Assembly (NCBI GenBank): GCA_016712505.1
Contig: JADJQY010000042.1
Coordinates: forward strand, 62,001 to 126,000
Direction: 5' to 3'
DNA length: 64,000 nt
DNA from: Candidatus Eiseniibacteriota bacterium
Lineage (GTDB): Bacteria; Eisenbacteria; RBG-16-71-46; CAIMUX01
Below the pieces are notes generated by a model. The model did not search any database, was not told the origin of the DNA, and saw only the letters and a program-made list of their open reading frames with translations. This document shows, one piece after another, positions 27,478 through 35,481 of the stretch (positions are counted from its first letter, which is position 1; every line of letters begins with the position of its first letter). The position numbers and the translations under genes were made by a program.

Positions 27478-30087
27478 ATGCAGGTCGCCCCCGTCCCGCC
27501 CAACGAAGCCGCCCGGCTGGCCGCCCTCAGACGGCTGCTGGTCCTCGACACACCCGCCGAGGAGGAGTTCGATCGGCTGACCCATCTAGCGGCTCGGATC
27601 TTCGACGTGCCGATCTGCCTGATCAGCCTGGTCGACAGCGACCGGCAGTTCATCAAGTCGGCGGTCGGTCTGCACGTTCGGGAGGCACCGAGGAGCACCG
27701 GCTTCTGTCCCCATGCCGTGGCGGCGAATGCTTCCCTGGTGGTGGAGGACGCGTGCGTCGATCCGCGCTTCGCCGACAACCCGATGGTCCTGGGCGCACC
27801 GCATATCCGCTTCTACGCCGGGGCGATCATCAGTTCCCGCGAAGGGCTGTCGCTCGGCTCACTCTGCGTGATCGACCGGAGGGCGCGCACCTTCTCCGAG
27901 GTCGATCGATCCAACCTCGAGGCGCTCGCTTCGGTGGTGAGCTCCACGCTGGAGCGGAGGCTCCAGGCGATCCGGCTCGGAGAGTCGCAGCAACGACTGG
28001 CGATCCAGAACGACGCGCTCCGGCTGCTGGCCAGCGACGCCGCGCTCGATGAGGTGCTGCGTCGTCTGGTGCAAGGGCTGGAATCGATGCTCGAGGGCAT
28101 CACCTGCGCGCTCCTCCTCCTTGCACCGGGGTCGTTGACCATCGAGCGGGCGATCGGCCCCTCGCTCCGGCCGCAACTACTCGAGGAGCAGATCGGTCTC
28201 GACCTGACCAATCATCCCGGAACCTGCGGGGCCGCGGCCCTATCCCGGGCCGTACAGGTTTGCTCGGACTACGCGGCCGATCCGCGCCACGCGACGATCG
28301 CCGATCTCTTGTTGGACCTCGGCTATGCCTCCGGCTGGTCGCTTCCGATCGAGGGCCGCAACGGAGAGCTGCTCGCCATTTATAGCTGCATGTACCGGAC
28401 GAAATCCGCCCCGAACCCGCACGACATCGCCCTGGCACGTCAGTTCGCCAACCTGGTGCGGATGGCGATCGAACGAAGACTGCACGAGCAGGAGTTGCTG
28501 GCCGCGCGCGATCAGGCACTCCAGGCCGCAACCATGAAGTCGCAGTTCCTGGCCAACATGAGCCACGAGATCCGGACCCCGATGAATGCCGTCATCGGGA
28601 TGAACGGGCTCCTGCTCGACACCGACCTGGATGAGTACCAGCGTGATTGCGCCGACACGGTCAAGCAGTCCGCGGAGTCGCTGCTCACCATCATCAACGA
28701 TATCCTCGACTTCTCGAAGATCGAAGCCGGCCGCCTCGACTTCGAATCGATCGACCTCGATCCCCACAGCATCATCAACGACGTGGCCGACATCCTGCAG
28801 GGCCAGATCCGCGAGAAGCGGTTGGGCTTCGAGGTCGAGATCGATCCCGAGATTCCGCACAGCCTGCGGGGTGATCCCGGCCGGATCCGTCAGATTCTGC
28901 TCAATCTGATCGGCAACGGCATCAAGTTCACCGAATCGGGGTCGATCTCCGTGCGGGCCTTCCGGATCGACTCCGACGAACGCGGGACGACGGTTCGTTT
29001 CGAGGTCGAGGACACTGGGGTCGGCATCAGTCCGGAAGCACTGCCCCGCCTGTTCAACTCCTTCACCCAGGCAGATGCCTCCACCACCCGGAAGTTCGGC
29101 GGAACCGGGCTCGGTCTCGCAATCTCCCGTCAATTGGTAGCGCTGATGGGGGGCGAAATCGGGGCGGAGAGCCAGCCGGGCCGCGGATCCACGTTCTGGT
29201 TCACCTTGCCGCTACTCCCTGGCTCCGGGTCCGAGACCCGCCCTCAGGTCGAGGCGATCGCGGCCCCGGCCATCGAACCGCGCCGCTACCGGGTGCTGGT
29301 GGCCGAGGACAACCCGGTCAATCAGAAGGTCACGCAGAGCCAGATCGAGCGACTCGGTTACCGGGTGGATGTGGTCGCCAACGGACTCGAGGTGGTCGAG
29401 GCGCTCGGTCGCATCCGCTACGACATCATCCTGATGGACTGTCGCATGCCGGACATGGACGGTTTCGAAGCTACGCGCGCGATTCGCCGGAGCGAGGGGG
29501 CGGGTCGACATGTCCCGATCATCGCCCTCACCGCGAGCACCCTCCCCCAGGAGCTGCACCGCTGCAGCGACGCGGGGATGGACGACTACCTGATCAAGCC
29601 GGCGAAGCTCGAAGACCTCCAGCGGGCGCTGACCCGTCATCTGAAACCGGGGAGCGAACCCGACTGGCAGCCGTTTGAACCGGGGCGCTGCCTCCCCTCC
29701 CTCGGGGTGGCGAGCCCGGATGCGGACACGTCCCAACCGGTCGATTGGACCCAGCTCGACCAACTGGTCGGGATCCAGGACGCCCGGCACACCGAGTTCG
29801 CCCGCGGACTGTTCGAGACCTTTCTGCGCGATGCGCCGGTCCGGATGGCCCAGGCGGCAGTTGCGCTCGATCTCGGACGGGCGCCCGAGTTCGCGCTCGC
29901 CATGCACACTCTCAAGTCCGCCTCCTCCAACGTCGGGGCGGTACGCTTCTCCCGGATGGCCGCCCAGCACGAGGCCGCGGCCCAGAGTGGGGACCTGAAC
30001 GGCGTGCGGCGCTCGTGGCCCGATCTGGCGCGCGAGCTCGATCTGGTGAAGAAGGCGATTCGCGACGAGGCCCGAAAGGCCGCCTAG
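27478..30087 (+). CDS. GAF-GAF hybrid histidine kinase with receiver and HPt domains
   Basis: A 869-residue cytoplasmic protein. Two GAF-type domains (about residues 20-165, beginning RLAALRRLLVLDTPAEEEFD, and about 175-325) are followed by HisKA (KSQFLANMSHEIRTPMNAVI), HATPase (NLIGNGIKFTESG, DTGVGI, GTGLGLAIS), a receiver (VLVAEDNPVNQKV; phospho-Asp in ILMDCRMPDMDG) and a C-terminal HPt domain with the phospho-His in HTLKSASSNVGA. The full chain permits an internal His-Asp-His relay to an unidentified regulator. ATG at 27478 has AAAGGAG five bases upstream; an upstream GTG in the same frame is less well placed. Confidence 0.93.
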   Translation: MQVAPVPPNEAARLAALRRLLVLDTPAEEEFDRLTHLAARIFDVPICLISLVDSDRQFIKSAVGLHVREAPRSTGFCPHAVAANASLVVEDACVDPRFADNPMVLGAPHIRFYAGAIISSREGLSLGSLCVIDRRARTFSEVDRSNLEALASVVSSTLERRLQAIRLGESQQRLAIQNDALRLLASDAALDEVLRRLVQGLESMLEGITCALLLLAPGSLTIERAIGPSLRPQLLEEQIGLDLTNHPGTCGAAALSRAVQVCSDYAADPRHATIADLLLDLGYASGWSLPIEGRNGELLAIYSCMYRTKSAPNPHDIALARQFANLVRMAIERRLHEQELLAARDQALQAATMKSQFLANMSHEIRTPMNAVIGMNGLLLDTDLDEYQRDCADTVKQSAESLLTIINDILDFSKIEAGRLDFESIDLDPHSIINDVADILQGQIREKRLGFEVEIDPEIPHSLRGDPGRIRQILLNLIGNGIKFTESGSISVRAFRIDSDERGTTVRFEVEDTGVGISPEALPRLFNSFTQADASTTRKFGGTGLGLAISRQLVALMGGEIGAESQPGRGSTFWFTLPLLPGSGSETRPQVEAIAAPAIEPRRYRVLVAEDNPVNQKVTQSQIERLGYRVDVVANGLEVVEALGRIRYDIILMDCRMPDMDGFEATRAIRRSEGAGRHVPIIALTASTLPQELHRCSDAGMDDYLIKPAKLEDLQRALTRHLKPGSEPDWQPFEPGRCLPSLGVASPDADTSQPVDWTQLDQLVGIQDARHTEFARGLFETFLRDAPVRMAQAAVALDLGRAPEFALAMHTLKSASSNVGAVRFSRMAAQHEAAAQSGDLNGVRRSWPDLARELDLVKKAIRDEARKAA

Positions 30088-30093
30088 CCAAAC

Positions 30094-30122
30094 TTGGCGC
30101 GGAGGGAGGATTCCCGTATTCT
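30094..30122 (+). promoter_or_regulatory. Predicted promoter with leaderless start, head of the 30.1-36.2 kb block
   Basis: TTGGCG (30094-30099), exactly 17 bases, TATTCT (30117-30122). Seven bases separate the -10 from the ATG at 30130, so the expected transcription start is the A of that ATG. No ribosome site precedes the ATG at a suitable distance (GGAGGGAGGA is 20 bases upstream, inside the spacer). Confidence 0.6.
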
Positions 30123-30129
30123 CCGGCCG

Positions 30130-31065
30130 ATGAAGAGCAGCAGCCACGTCATTCTCCTGGGGCCACAACGCCTCAAACCGACGCTCGGGGCCGCGGTGCG
30201 CACCCTGGGACTGGACGGCCGGATCGCCACCATCACCGCCGGGTGGCAGGAGCGCGAAGCGGACGACCAAGAGCTGCACTATCACCTCGACGGTCGAAGC
30301 ATCAATCTCCGCCTCTACCAGCGGGCGGAGGAATTGTTTGAGAACGATCCGGAGTTCGCCGAGGCCCATCGTGCGCGGCAGGAGACCCTCCAGCGTCTCC
30401 AGGAGCTGTACGAGCTCCGCCTCGCTCACGCCCTCGAGGCTGTGATCGAGCTGTTCCGGCGCCCGGACAAGAGCGCCCTCCTCGATGAAGAGCGCGGAGA
30501 AGCCCTGGAAGCGGTCCGCACCCTCGATGCCCGCCATCTGGCGCGGGTCGCGGAGGTCCACGCGGCGTTCGAGGAGCGGTGGAAGCCGACCGAGCGGGAG
30601 GAAATCGCCCGCGAGCGGCAACGACTCTCGGAGATTCTCTGCTGGACGCCCGCCCTGGCGATCGCCGGCGGACACGTGGCCGTCCTTCTGAACCGACTCC
30701 GCCTGTTCGACATTGCCGGCCTGCTCACCGGTCAGCCGATTATCGCCTGGTCGGCCGGCGCCATGGCGATCGGCCAGCGGGTGGTCCTCTTCCACGACAA
30801 CCCACCGCAAGGCCCCGGGCACGCCTCGGTGCTGGACGTCGGACTCGGGCTCTGCAAGGGGGTTGTCCCGCTGCCGCATGCCTGGCGCCGTCTCAAGCTC
30901 GAGGATGTCGGCCGGGTGTCCCGCCTGGTGCGCCGATTCCATCCCGATCTCTGCATCGCCCTGGCCGACGGGGGGAAGCTGGAGTGGGACGGCAAGAAGT
31001 GGCACGGGGACGAGGGCGCCCACCGGCTCCGCAAGGACGGCCGGCTGGAGGTCATGGCCGCATGA
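30130..31065 (+). CDS. Peptidase S51 / cyanophycinase-like protein
   Basis: A 311-residue protein. It starts with a beta strand and GPQRLKP, has a long charged helical insertion (about residues 60-170), then the class I glutamine-amidotransferase-like part: AIAGGHVAVLLNRLRLF, the nucleophile elbow IIAWSAGAMAIG (Ser in WSAGA as in dipeptidase E and cyanophycinase) and GLGLCKGVVPLPHA, which matches the cyanophycinase GLGLLPG strand. Family members cut Asp-containing dipeptides or the multi-Arg-Asp polymer with a Ser nucleophile; the substrate here is unknown. It opens a one-direction block and its TGA overlaps the next ATG (ATGA). The helical insertion makes it longer than usual S51 proteins of about 230-270 residues. 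Confidence 0.7.
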   Translation: MKSSSHVILLGPQRLKPTLGAAVRTLGLDGRIATITAGWQEREADDQELHYHLDGRSINLRLYQRAEELFENDPEFAEAHRARQETLQRLQELYELRLAHALEAVIELFRRPDKSALLDEERGEALEAVRTLDARHLARVAEVHAAFEERWKPTEREEIARERQRLSEILCWTPALAIAGGHVAVLLNRLRLFDIAGLLTGQPIIAWSAGAMAIGQRVVLFHDNPPQGPGHASVLDVGLGLCKGVVPLPHAWRRLKLEDVGRVSRLVRRFHPDLCIALADGGKLEWDGKKWHGDEGAHRLRKDGRLEVMAA

Positions 31066-32246
31066 TTCGCTCCATGCGCCAGAAGCCGGTGATCGAGCAG
31101 GAACGCGGCAGCCTCGCGATCCGGGAGCTGATCGACGACGAGGATCTGACGCGAGCCAAGGTGGACGCCTGGATCGGCGCCCGCACCTTTCCGATCATCG
31201 AGGGCTCGAGCTGCACCTTCCTCTATCGCGGCGAGGCGGACGAGGTCCACCTGCGTCACTGGATCTTCGGCCTCCCGTCCTCGCAGTCGTTTCAGCATCT
31301 GCCGGGGACCGATCTCTGGGTGTTGGTCATGGACGTGCCGCCCAACTCCCGGGTCGAGTACAAGCTCGAGGTGATCCACCACGGCCATGCCCGCTGGGTC
31401 GAGGATCCGCTCAACCCCCATCGCGCGCGCGATCCGTTCGGTGCCAACTCGGTCATCTTCGGCGCCGGTTACGAGTCCCCGACCTGGGCTGAAGCGGATG
31501 CCGAGACCCGTCAGGGCACGTTCGAGGACATCACGATGCCGAGCGAGGCGTTCGGGGATGAGCGCCGAGTGACTATTTATCTACCGGCTCGGTTTCGGCG
31601 CACCCGCCGCTACCCCCTGCTGGTCGTGCACGACGGAGGAGACTACCTGCAGTACTCCGGGCTCAAGACCGTGCTCGACAACCTGATTCATCGCTTGGAA
31701 ATCCCGGAACTCATTGCGGTGCTTACATATCCGCAGGATCGCCTCCGGGAGTACGCCGACGACGAACGGCACGCGCGGTTTCTCACCGAGGAGCTCGTGC
31801 CAAAGGTCGAGGCCGATTTTCCCCTCCGCGGGACTCCCGGCGGCCGCTGCATCATGGGGGCCAGTTTCGGCGCGGTGGCGGCGCTCTCGACCGCCGTCCG
31901 CTATCCGGGGTTCTACAGCCGTCTTCTGCTGCAGTCCGGCTCGTTCGCCTTCACCGATATCGGCACCCAGCATCAGCGCGGACCGCTGTTCGACCCGGTG
32001 GTCGCATTCATGAACGCGTTCCGCTCCGCGCCGGCAAAGGTGGTCGAGCGAACCTTCGTCTCCTGCGGAATCTACGAATCGTTGATCTACGAGAACCGGT
32101 CTCTGGTGCCGTTCCTGCAGTCGACCGGGATGGAAGTCCGTTTCATCGAAGCGCGTGACGGTCACAACTGGGAGAACTGGCGGGATCGCCTCCGCGAGGG
32201 CCTCTCCTGGCTGTACCCGGGTCCCCTCTGGATGGTCTACGAGTAG
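31062..32246 (+). CDS. Esterase with N-terminal Ig-like domain (enterochelin esterase-like)
   Basis: A 394-residue protein. Residues about 35-150 look like the E-set domain found before Fes/IroD-type esterases (GEADEVHLRHWIFGLP, DVPPNSRVEYKLEV, DPLNPHRARDPFG). Residues about 165-394 are an esterase-D alpha/beta hydrolase: RRVTIYLPARFRRTRRYPLL, HDGGDYL, nucleophile MGASFGAVAAL and late His in DGHNWENW. Known relatives hydrolyse ester bonds of enterobactin trilactones or thioester/ester substrates. No signal peptide is seen. It is translationally coupled to the S51-like gene and followed by the small peptide gene. Confidence 0.85.
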   Translation: MIRSMRQKPVIEQERGSLAIRELIDDEDLTRAKVDAWIGARTFPIIEGSSCTFLYRGEADEVHLRHWIFGLPSSQSFQHLPGTDLWVLVMDVPPNSRVEYKLEVIHHGHARWVEDPLNPHRARDPFGANSVIFGAGYESPTWAEADAETRQGTFEDITMPSEAFGDERRVTIYLPARFRRTRRYPLLVVHDGGDYLQYSGLKTVLDNLIHRLEIPELIAVLTYPQDRLREYADDERHARFLTEELVPKVEADFPLRGTPGGRCIMGASFGAVAALSTAVRYPGFYSRLLLQSGSFAFTDIGTQHQRGPLFDPVVAFMNAFRSAPAKVVERTFVSCGIYESLIYENRSLVPFLQSTGMEVRFIEARDGHNWENWRDRLREGLSWLYPGPLWMVYE

Positions 32247-32424
32247 CACCCGGTTGGCCCCGCGCGCAGATTTGCCCTCGCCTGACCGGCAAAGCTCTGC
32301 TAGATTTCGCGACGCTTCTGACCGATTCCTGTAGGTGAACCTGCCCGGGGAGCGGGCCTGGTTCCAGGAACACTCCGCGCCTCGGGATCGAACCGGAGAC
32401 GTGGTCAGAACCAAGGAGGGTGAG

Positions 32425-32637
32425 ATGATGAACCCGGCGCCCAAGCCGACCGAACTCCTGCACTCGCTCGGCGAGGAGCAGGTCGACCTCTTCCAGCCGG
32501 CCTCTCGCGCCGACATCCAGGCTTCGCGCCTCGCCCTGCCGGGCCTGGACAGCTCGGACCTCTGCGCTCCATCGAGCCCGTTCTATCCCTACGGTTGCTC
32601 GTCTTCCGAGGGAGAGAGCGAGAGCCCGGGCGAGTAA
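32425..32637 (+). CDS. Small peptide, candidate precursor of a modified peptide
   Basis: A 70-residue product (68-70 depending on ATG 32425 or 32428). AAGGAGGG at 32413-32420 is among the strongest ribosome sites in the window. The first half is leader-like (PTELLHSLGEEQVDLFQPAS), followed by LALPGLDSSDL, then CAPSSPFYPYGC and a Ser/Glu/Gly tail ending SSSEGESESPGE. Two Cys frame an aromatic/Pro loop; the tail offers alternating hydroxyl and carboxyl side chains such as those joined by ATP-grasp enzymes in graspetides. It stands between an esterase and an acyltransferase with an ATP-grasp gene nearby. It contains no membrane segment and resembles no protein I know. Its role as precursor is inference. 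Confidence 0.6.
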   Translation: MMNPAPKPTELLHSLGEEQVDLFQPASRADIQASRLALPGLDSSDLCAPSSPFYPYGCSSSEGESESPGE

Positions 32638-32652
32638 CCCCTGCGGAGTTCA

Positions 32653-32717
32653 ATCCGGATTGAAACAGGTCGATCCGGATTGAAACAGGTCGATCCGGAT
32701 TGAACAGGTCGATCCGG
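32653..32717. repeat. Tandem 20-bp repeat with a palindromic core
   Basis: Three units (32653-32672, 32673-32692, 32693-32711 with one base missing) of ATCCGGATTGAAACAGGTCG, then a partial fourth (32712-32717). Each unit holds ATCCGGAT, and the first is part of the perfect 12-base palindrome CAATCCGGATTG. The array lies between the peptide gene and the acyltransferase gene and could be an operator array, an attenuator, or replication-slippage product. Confidence 0.85.
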
Positions 32718-32761
32718 GCCGATTCGGCCCCCGCGAGGCGGTCCTTCCTCGACTTCGTCCC

Positions 32762-33940
32762 GTGACCAAGCCCGACAACCCGCTTCGGGGTCCGCTTCAG
32801 GCGCTGCACGGTGCGGTCGTCTCGGAACTGAGCGCTCGGGAGCTGGTTCGACTGCTTCCCGTGACCCTGCCCACCATCGATCCGAACCTCACACCGGAGG
32901 CGATTCGCGAACGGACCCGCGCGGGGCTTCGCTGGTACCGCCACTCCCGCCGCGCCAACGCCGAGATGCTCGGTCCGCACCGCGTGCACGAGACGCGAAA
33001 CGGCGAAGTGCTCGAACGTCTGCGCACTGCCGGCCGCTCCGCGATGGTCACCTCGCTGCACCTTGGCCCCTTCTTTTTCGTCACGAGCGAGCTGTGCGAT
33101 CTCGGACATCCGGTCTCCTGCTTCGCCGCGTCGAGCACCCGGGAGATGTGGGAGGGGGAGTGGGATCGGAAGATCGAGCGCAGTGGCTGGCAGCTCGAGA
33201 TGCTACCGTCGGACAGGCCCTCGTCACTGTTGCGTGCCGCGCGACGCCTCGATCAGGGGGGGCTCCTCGTGGTCTACCTCGACCCGCTCGCCGCGGCCTC
33301 CCCACCGGCCCGGAACAGCGCCGGCCGGGCGATCCGGATCGATTTCCTCGGCGCCCCGCTCTGGGTGCGGACCGCGCCGTTTCGGATCCTGGCGCGTCGC
33401 GGGGCCGCGTTGATCGCCGCCGCCTGCACGGTCGACGCCGACGGGCGACGCATCCTCGATCTCTCGGATCCGCTGCGCCCGCCGCGCGACGAGTCGCTGC
33501 CCGAGCTGGAACGCGCGATTCGGGACTGTTTGGACTGGCTCGGATCGAGGGTCGTCGCACAGCCCGAGCAGTGGGTCGGAACCTACCAGCGGCCGCTCAA
33601 CTGGTTGAACGACCAGACGCCACCGCGCGCGCCCGCTGACGCACTGGCGAGGCTGGCGTCCGACCTCGCGGAGGCGGAGCGCGGCAATCGGGGAACTCTG
33701 CGGGTGGAAGCGTCCGAAGTGTGCGCCCTCGTCTTTCAGCCCTGGTCATTCCTCATTCACGGACCGTCGCACCGGGTCCTCCGGGTGGACGACGCGGTCG
33801 CACGCATCACCCGGTCGGCCACGCCGGGGGCGCCGCTGCGCAAGCTCCGCCGTGCCTCACGTCTCGGTCCCGAGGCCTTCGCGATGGAAGCAGCCCGACT
33901 GGTCCTGGCCGGACTCGCCCGATTCGAGCCGCATCGCTGA
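32762..33940 (+). CDS. LpxL-like acyltransferase-fold protein with possible PqqD-like C-terminus
   Basis: A 392-residue protein, GTG start with no clear ribosome site. Residues about 30-290 resemble the lysophospholipid acyltransferase family of lipid A late acyltransferases (SLHLGPFFFVTSELCDLGHPV, GGLLVVYLDP, FLGAPLWVRTAPFRILARR, PEQWVGTYQRPLNW). The family's H-x4-D/E motif is altered: HLGPFF has Phe where the acid should be, so classic catalysis is doubtful. Residues about 310-392 (SFLIHGPSHRVLRVDDAVARI and the following helices ending LVLAGLARFE) resemble the small winged-helix PqqD/RRE module by eye. Such modules bind precursor peptides in ribosomal peptide pathways. Context next to the small peptide gene supports, but does not prove, a peptide-modifying role. 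Confidence 0.65.
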   Translation: MTKPDNPLRGPLQALHGAVVSELSARELVRLLPVTLPTIDPNLTPEAIRERTRAGLRWYRHSRRANAEMLGPHRVHETRNGEVLERLRTAGRSAMVTSLHLGPFFFVTSELCDLGHPVSCFAASSTREMWEGEWDRKIERSGWQLEMLPSDRPSSLLRAARRLDQGGLLVVYLDPLAAASPPARNSAGRAIRIDFLGAPLWVRTAPFRILARRGAALIAAACTVDADGRRILDLSDPLRPPRDESLPELERAIRDCLDWLGSRVVAQPEQWVGTYQRPLNWLNDQTPPRAPADALARLASDLAEAERGNRGTLRVEASEVCALVFQPWSFLIHGPSHRVLRVDDAVARITRSATPGAPLRKLRRASRLGPEAFAMEAARLVLAGLARFEPHR

Positions 33941-34105
33941 GTGACGGGGGCAAGCCCGCCGGGCAATCACGACCGTCGCCGACCGCGCGCGAATGGTGTA
34001 TGAATTGAGCGCGCCGAATCGACCCAGGCTCAGGGGCCGGACCCCGCGACCTGCGATCGGCGCACCGATTTCTACCCACAAGAGCGTCCAGCCGGGGGAG
34101 GCTCT

Positions 34106-34165
34106 GTCGCCCGGAAGGTCGCCCGGAAGGACGAGGTCCCCCGGAAGGATGAGGTCCCGCGGAGG
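34106..34165 (+). repeat. Short imperfect tandem repeats in the ATP-grasp leader
   Basis: Two copies of GTCGCCCGGAAG (34106-34117, 34118-34129) are followed by two longer variants, GACGAGGTCCCCCGGAAG and GATGAGGTCCCGCGGAGG (34130-34165). They directly precede the AAGGAG ribosome site of the gene at 34181. The rest of 33941-34105 shows no convincing gene or promoter. Confidence 0.7.
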
Positions 34166-34180
34166 GACAAGGAGCGCGAC

Positions 34181-35422
34181 ATGGCAACCGTGACTCGAAG
34201 AATCGGCCTATCCCTCGGCGCCGACATCTGCTGGCCGATGTGCTACGAAGCGATGATGAAGCGGCTCGACCTCCGCATCCCGGTCGGCGACGACATCGTC
34301 GATTTCGAGGTGGAACGCGTTACCATCGAGCCGTTCGACCTGAGACAGCCCTGTCGCTACGATCTGGTGGTGGACCGACTGACGCACTGGTATCACACCA
34401 GCCGTGAATGGATCAAAAAATCGGTCCTGATGGACAATCTGTATGTGTTCAACAATCCCTGGTCGGTCCAGTCGATGGAGAAGCACACCAGCTACTGCGC
34501 CATGATGGCGCTCGGCCTGCCGATCCCCGACACCTGGATGATCCCGCCGAAGGAATACGACCCGAAGGACGACCTCGAGACCACGCTCAGCCGCTACGCC
34601 CGTCTCTTCGACCTGGGCCAGGTCGGCTCGAAGCTCGGCTATCCGATGTTCATGAAGCCGTTTGACGGAGGTGGTTGGAAAGGGGTGAGTCGGATCGACA
34701 GCGAGGCGGCGTTGCGCGCTTCCTACGAGGAGAGCGGCAAGAACGTGATGCACATTCAGCGCGCCGTCGACCCGTTCGACCTCTTCGTCCGCGTGATCGG
34801 CTTCGGACCCCAGACCTATTTCGTGAGATACGATCCCACGGCCCCGTTGCACGACCGCTACACCCTCGATCGCGACTTCCTGCCCGACGATCAGCGAAAG
34901 ATGCTCGGCGACATGTGCCTGACGATCAACACCTTCTTCGGCTGGGACTTCAACTCCTGCGAGGCGCTGCGCAAGGACGGCCGCTGGTATCCGATCGACT
35001 TCGCCAACGCCTGCCCCGACTCCCAGGTGACCTCGTTGCACTACCACTTCCCCTGGCTGGTGGTTTCGAACCTCAAGTGGTCGATCTTCGTCGCCGCCAC
35101 CAAGCGGAAGATGCGACGCACACTGGACTGGGATCCGTACTACGAGGTGGCGGCTCGCGGACTCTCCTTCGCCGACCGACTTGACGGCTATGCCCGCATC
35201 GCGCGGCAGCGGCTGGAGGCGGATCGCTTCGAGGAGTTTTGCGCCACCCACCTGCGTCACGTCGACGAGGTGGCCTGGGACTTCTTCGGCTCCGACCTGG
35301 CCAAGGACGCGGTACGACAGAAGGTCACGGCGCTCTTCCCGGCGCACGAGATCGAGGAGTTCACCGAGCTCTTCTGGAAGCGGATTCAGCTCTGGCGGCA
35401 ACAGAGCGCGGGCGGACGCTAG
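34181..35422 (+). CDS. ATP-grasp ligase of a distinct family
   Basis: A 413-residue protein with AAGGAG seven bases before the ATG. The N-terminal domain (RIGLSLGADICWPMCYEAMM) is followed by an ATP-grasp core: lysine strand GYPMFMKPFDGGGWKGV, hinge MHIQRAVDPFDLFVRVIGFG and the metal-binding end WYPIDFANACPDSQ (Asp, Asn). It is rich in Trp/Tyr/Phe and ends with a helical region (DEVAWDFFGSDLAKDAV). It lacks the THMEW and RPPGA motifs of the three ATP-grasp paralogs at 17-22 kb, so it is a separate family, closer to RimK-type ligases. It presumably forms an amide or ester from a carboxylate with ATP; substrates unknown. The next gene begins 60 bases later. Confidence 0.82.
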   Translation: MATVTRRIGLSLGADICWPMCYEAMMKRLDLRIPVGDDIVDFEVERVTIEPFDLRQPCRYDLVVDRLTHWYHTSREWIKKSVLMDNLYVFNNPWSVQSMEKHTSYCAMMALGLPIPDTWMIPPKEYDPKDDLETTLSRYARLFDLGQVGSKLGYPMFMKPFDGGGWKGVSRIDSEAALRASYEESGKNVMHIQRAVDPFDLFVRVIGFGPQTYFVRYDPTAPLHDRYTLDRDFLPDDQRKMLGDMCLTINTFFGWDFNSCEALRKDGRWYPIDFANACPDSQVTSLHYHFPWLVVSNLKWSIFVAATKRKMRRTLDWDPYYEVAARGLSFADRLDGYARIARQRLEADRFEEFCATHLRHVDEVAWDFFGSDLAKDAVRQKVTALFPAHEIEEFTELFWKRIQLWRQQSAGGR

Positions 35423-35481
35423 CAACACCGAGGACAACCAGACGCTCCGATTCGGAGTCGACCCGGGGCAAGGGGGGTGGA

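Noticed and set aside
32298..32310. TGCTAGATTT as -10 of the small-peptide gene
   Set aside because: No -35 lies at 16-18 bases; TTGCCC is 23 bases away. The peptide may be transcribed from the upstream promoter at 30094.
32320..32355. CCTGTAGGTGAACCTGC, nearly identical to the 3' end of eukaryotic 18S rRNA (ITS1 primer site)
   Set aside because: Only about 17 bases match and no rRNA sequence continues on either side; taken as coincidence, or at most a primer-derived artefact, not an rRNA gene.
33993..34193. Small ORF of 66 codons in the gap before the ATP-grasp gene
   Set aside because: Arg/Pro/Gly-rich, no ribosome site, covers the repeat and runs into the next gene.
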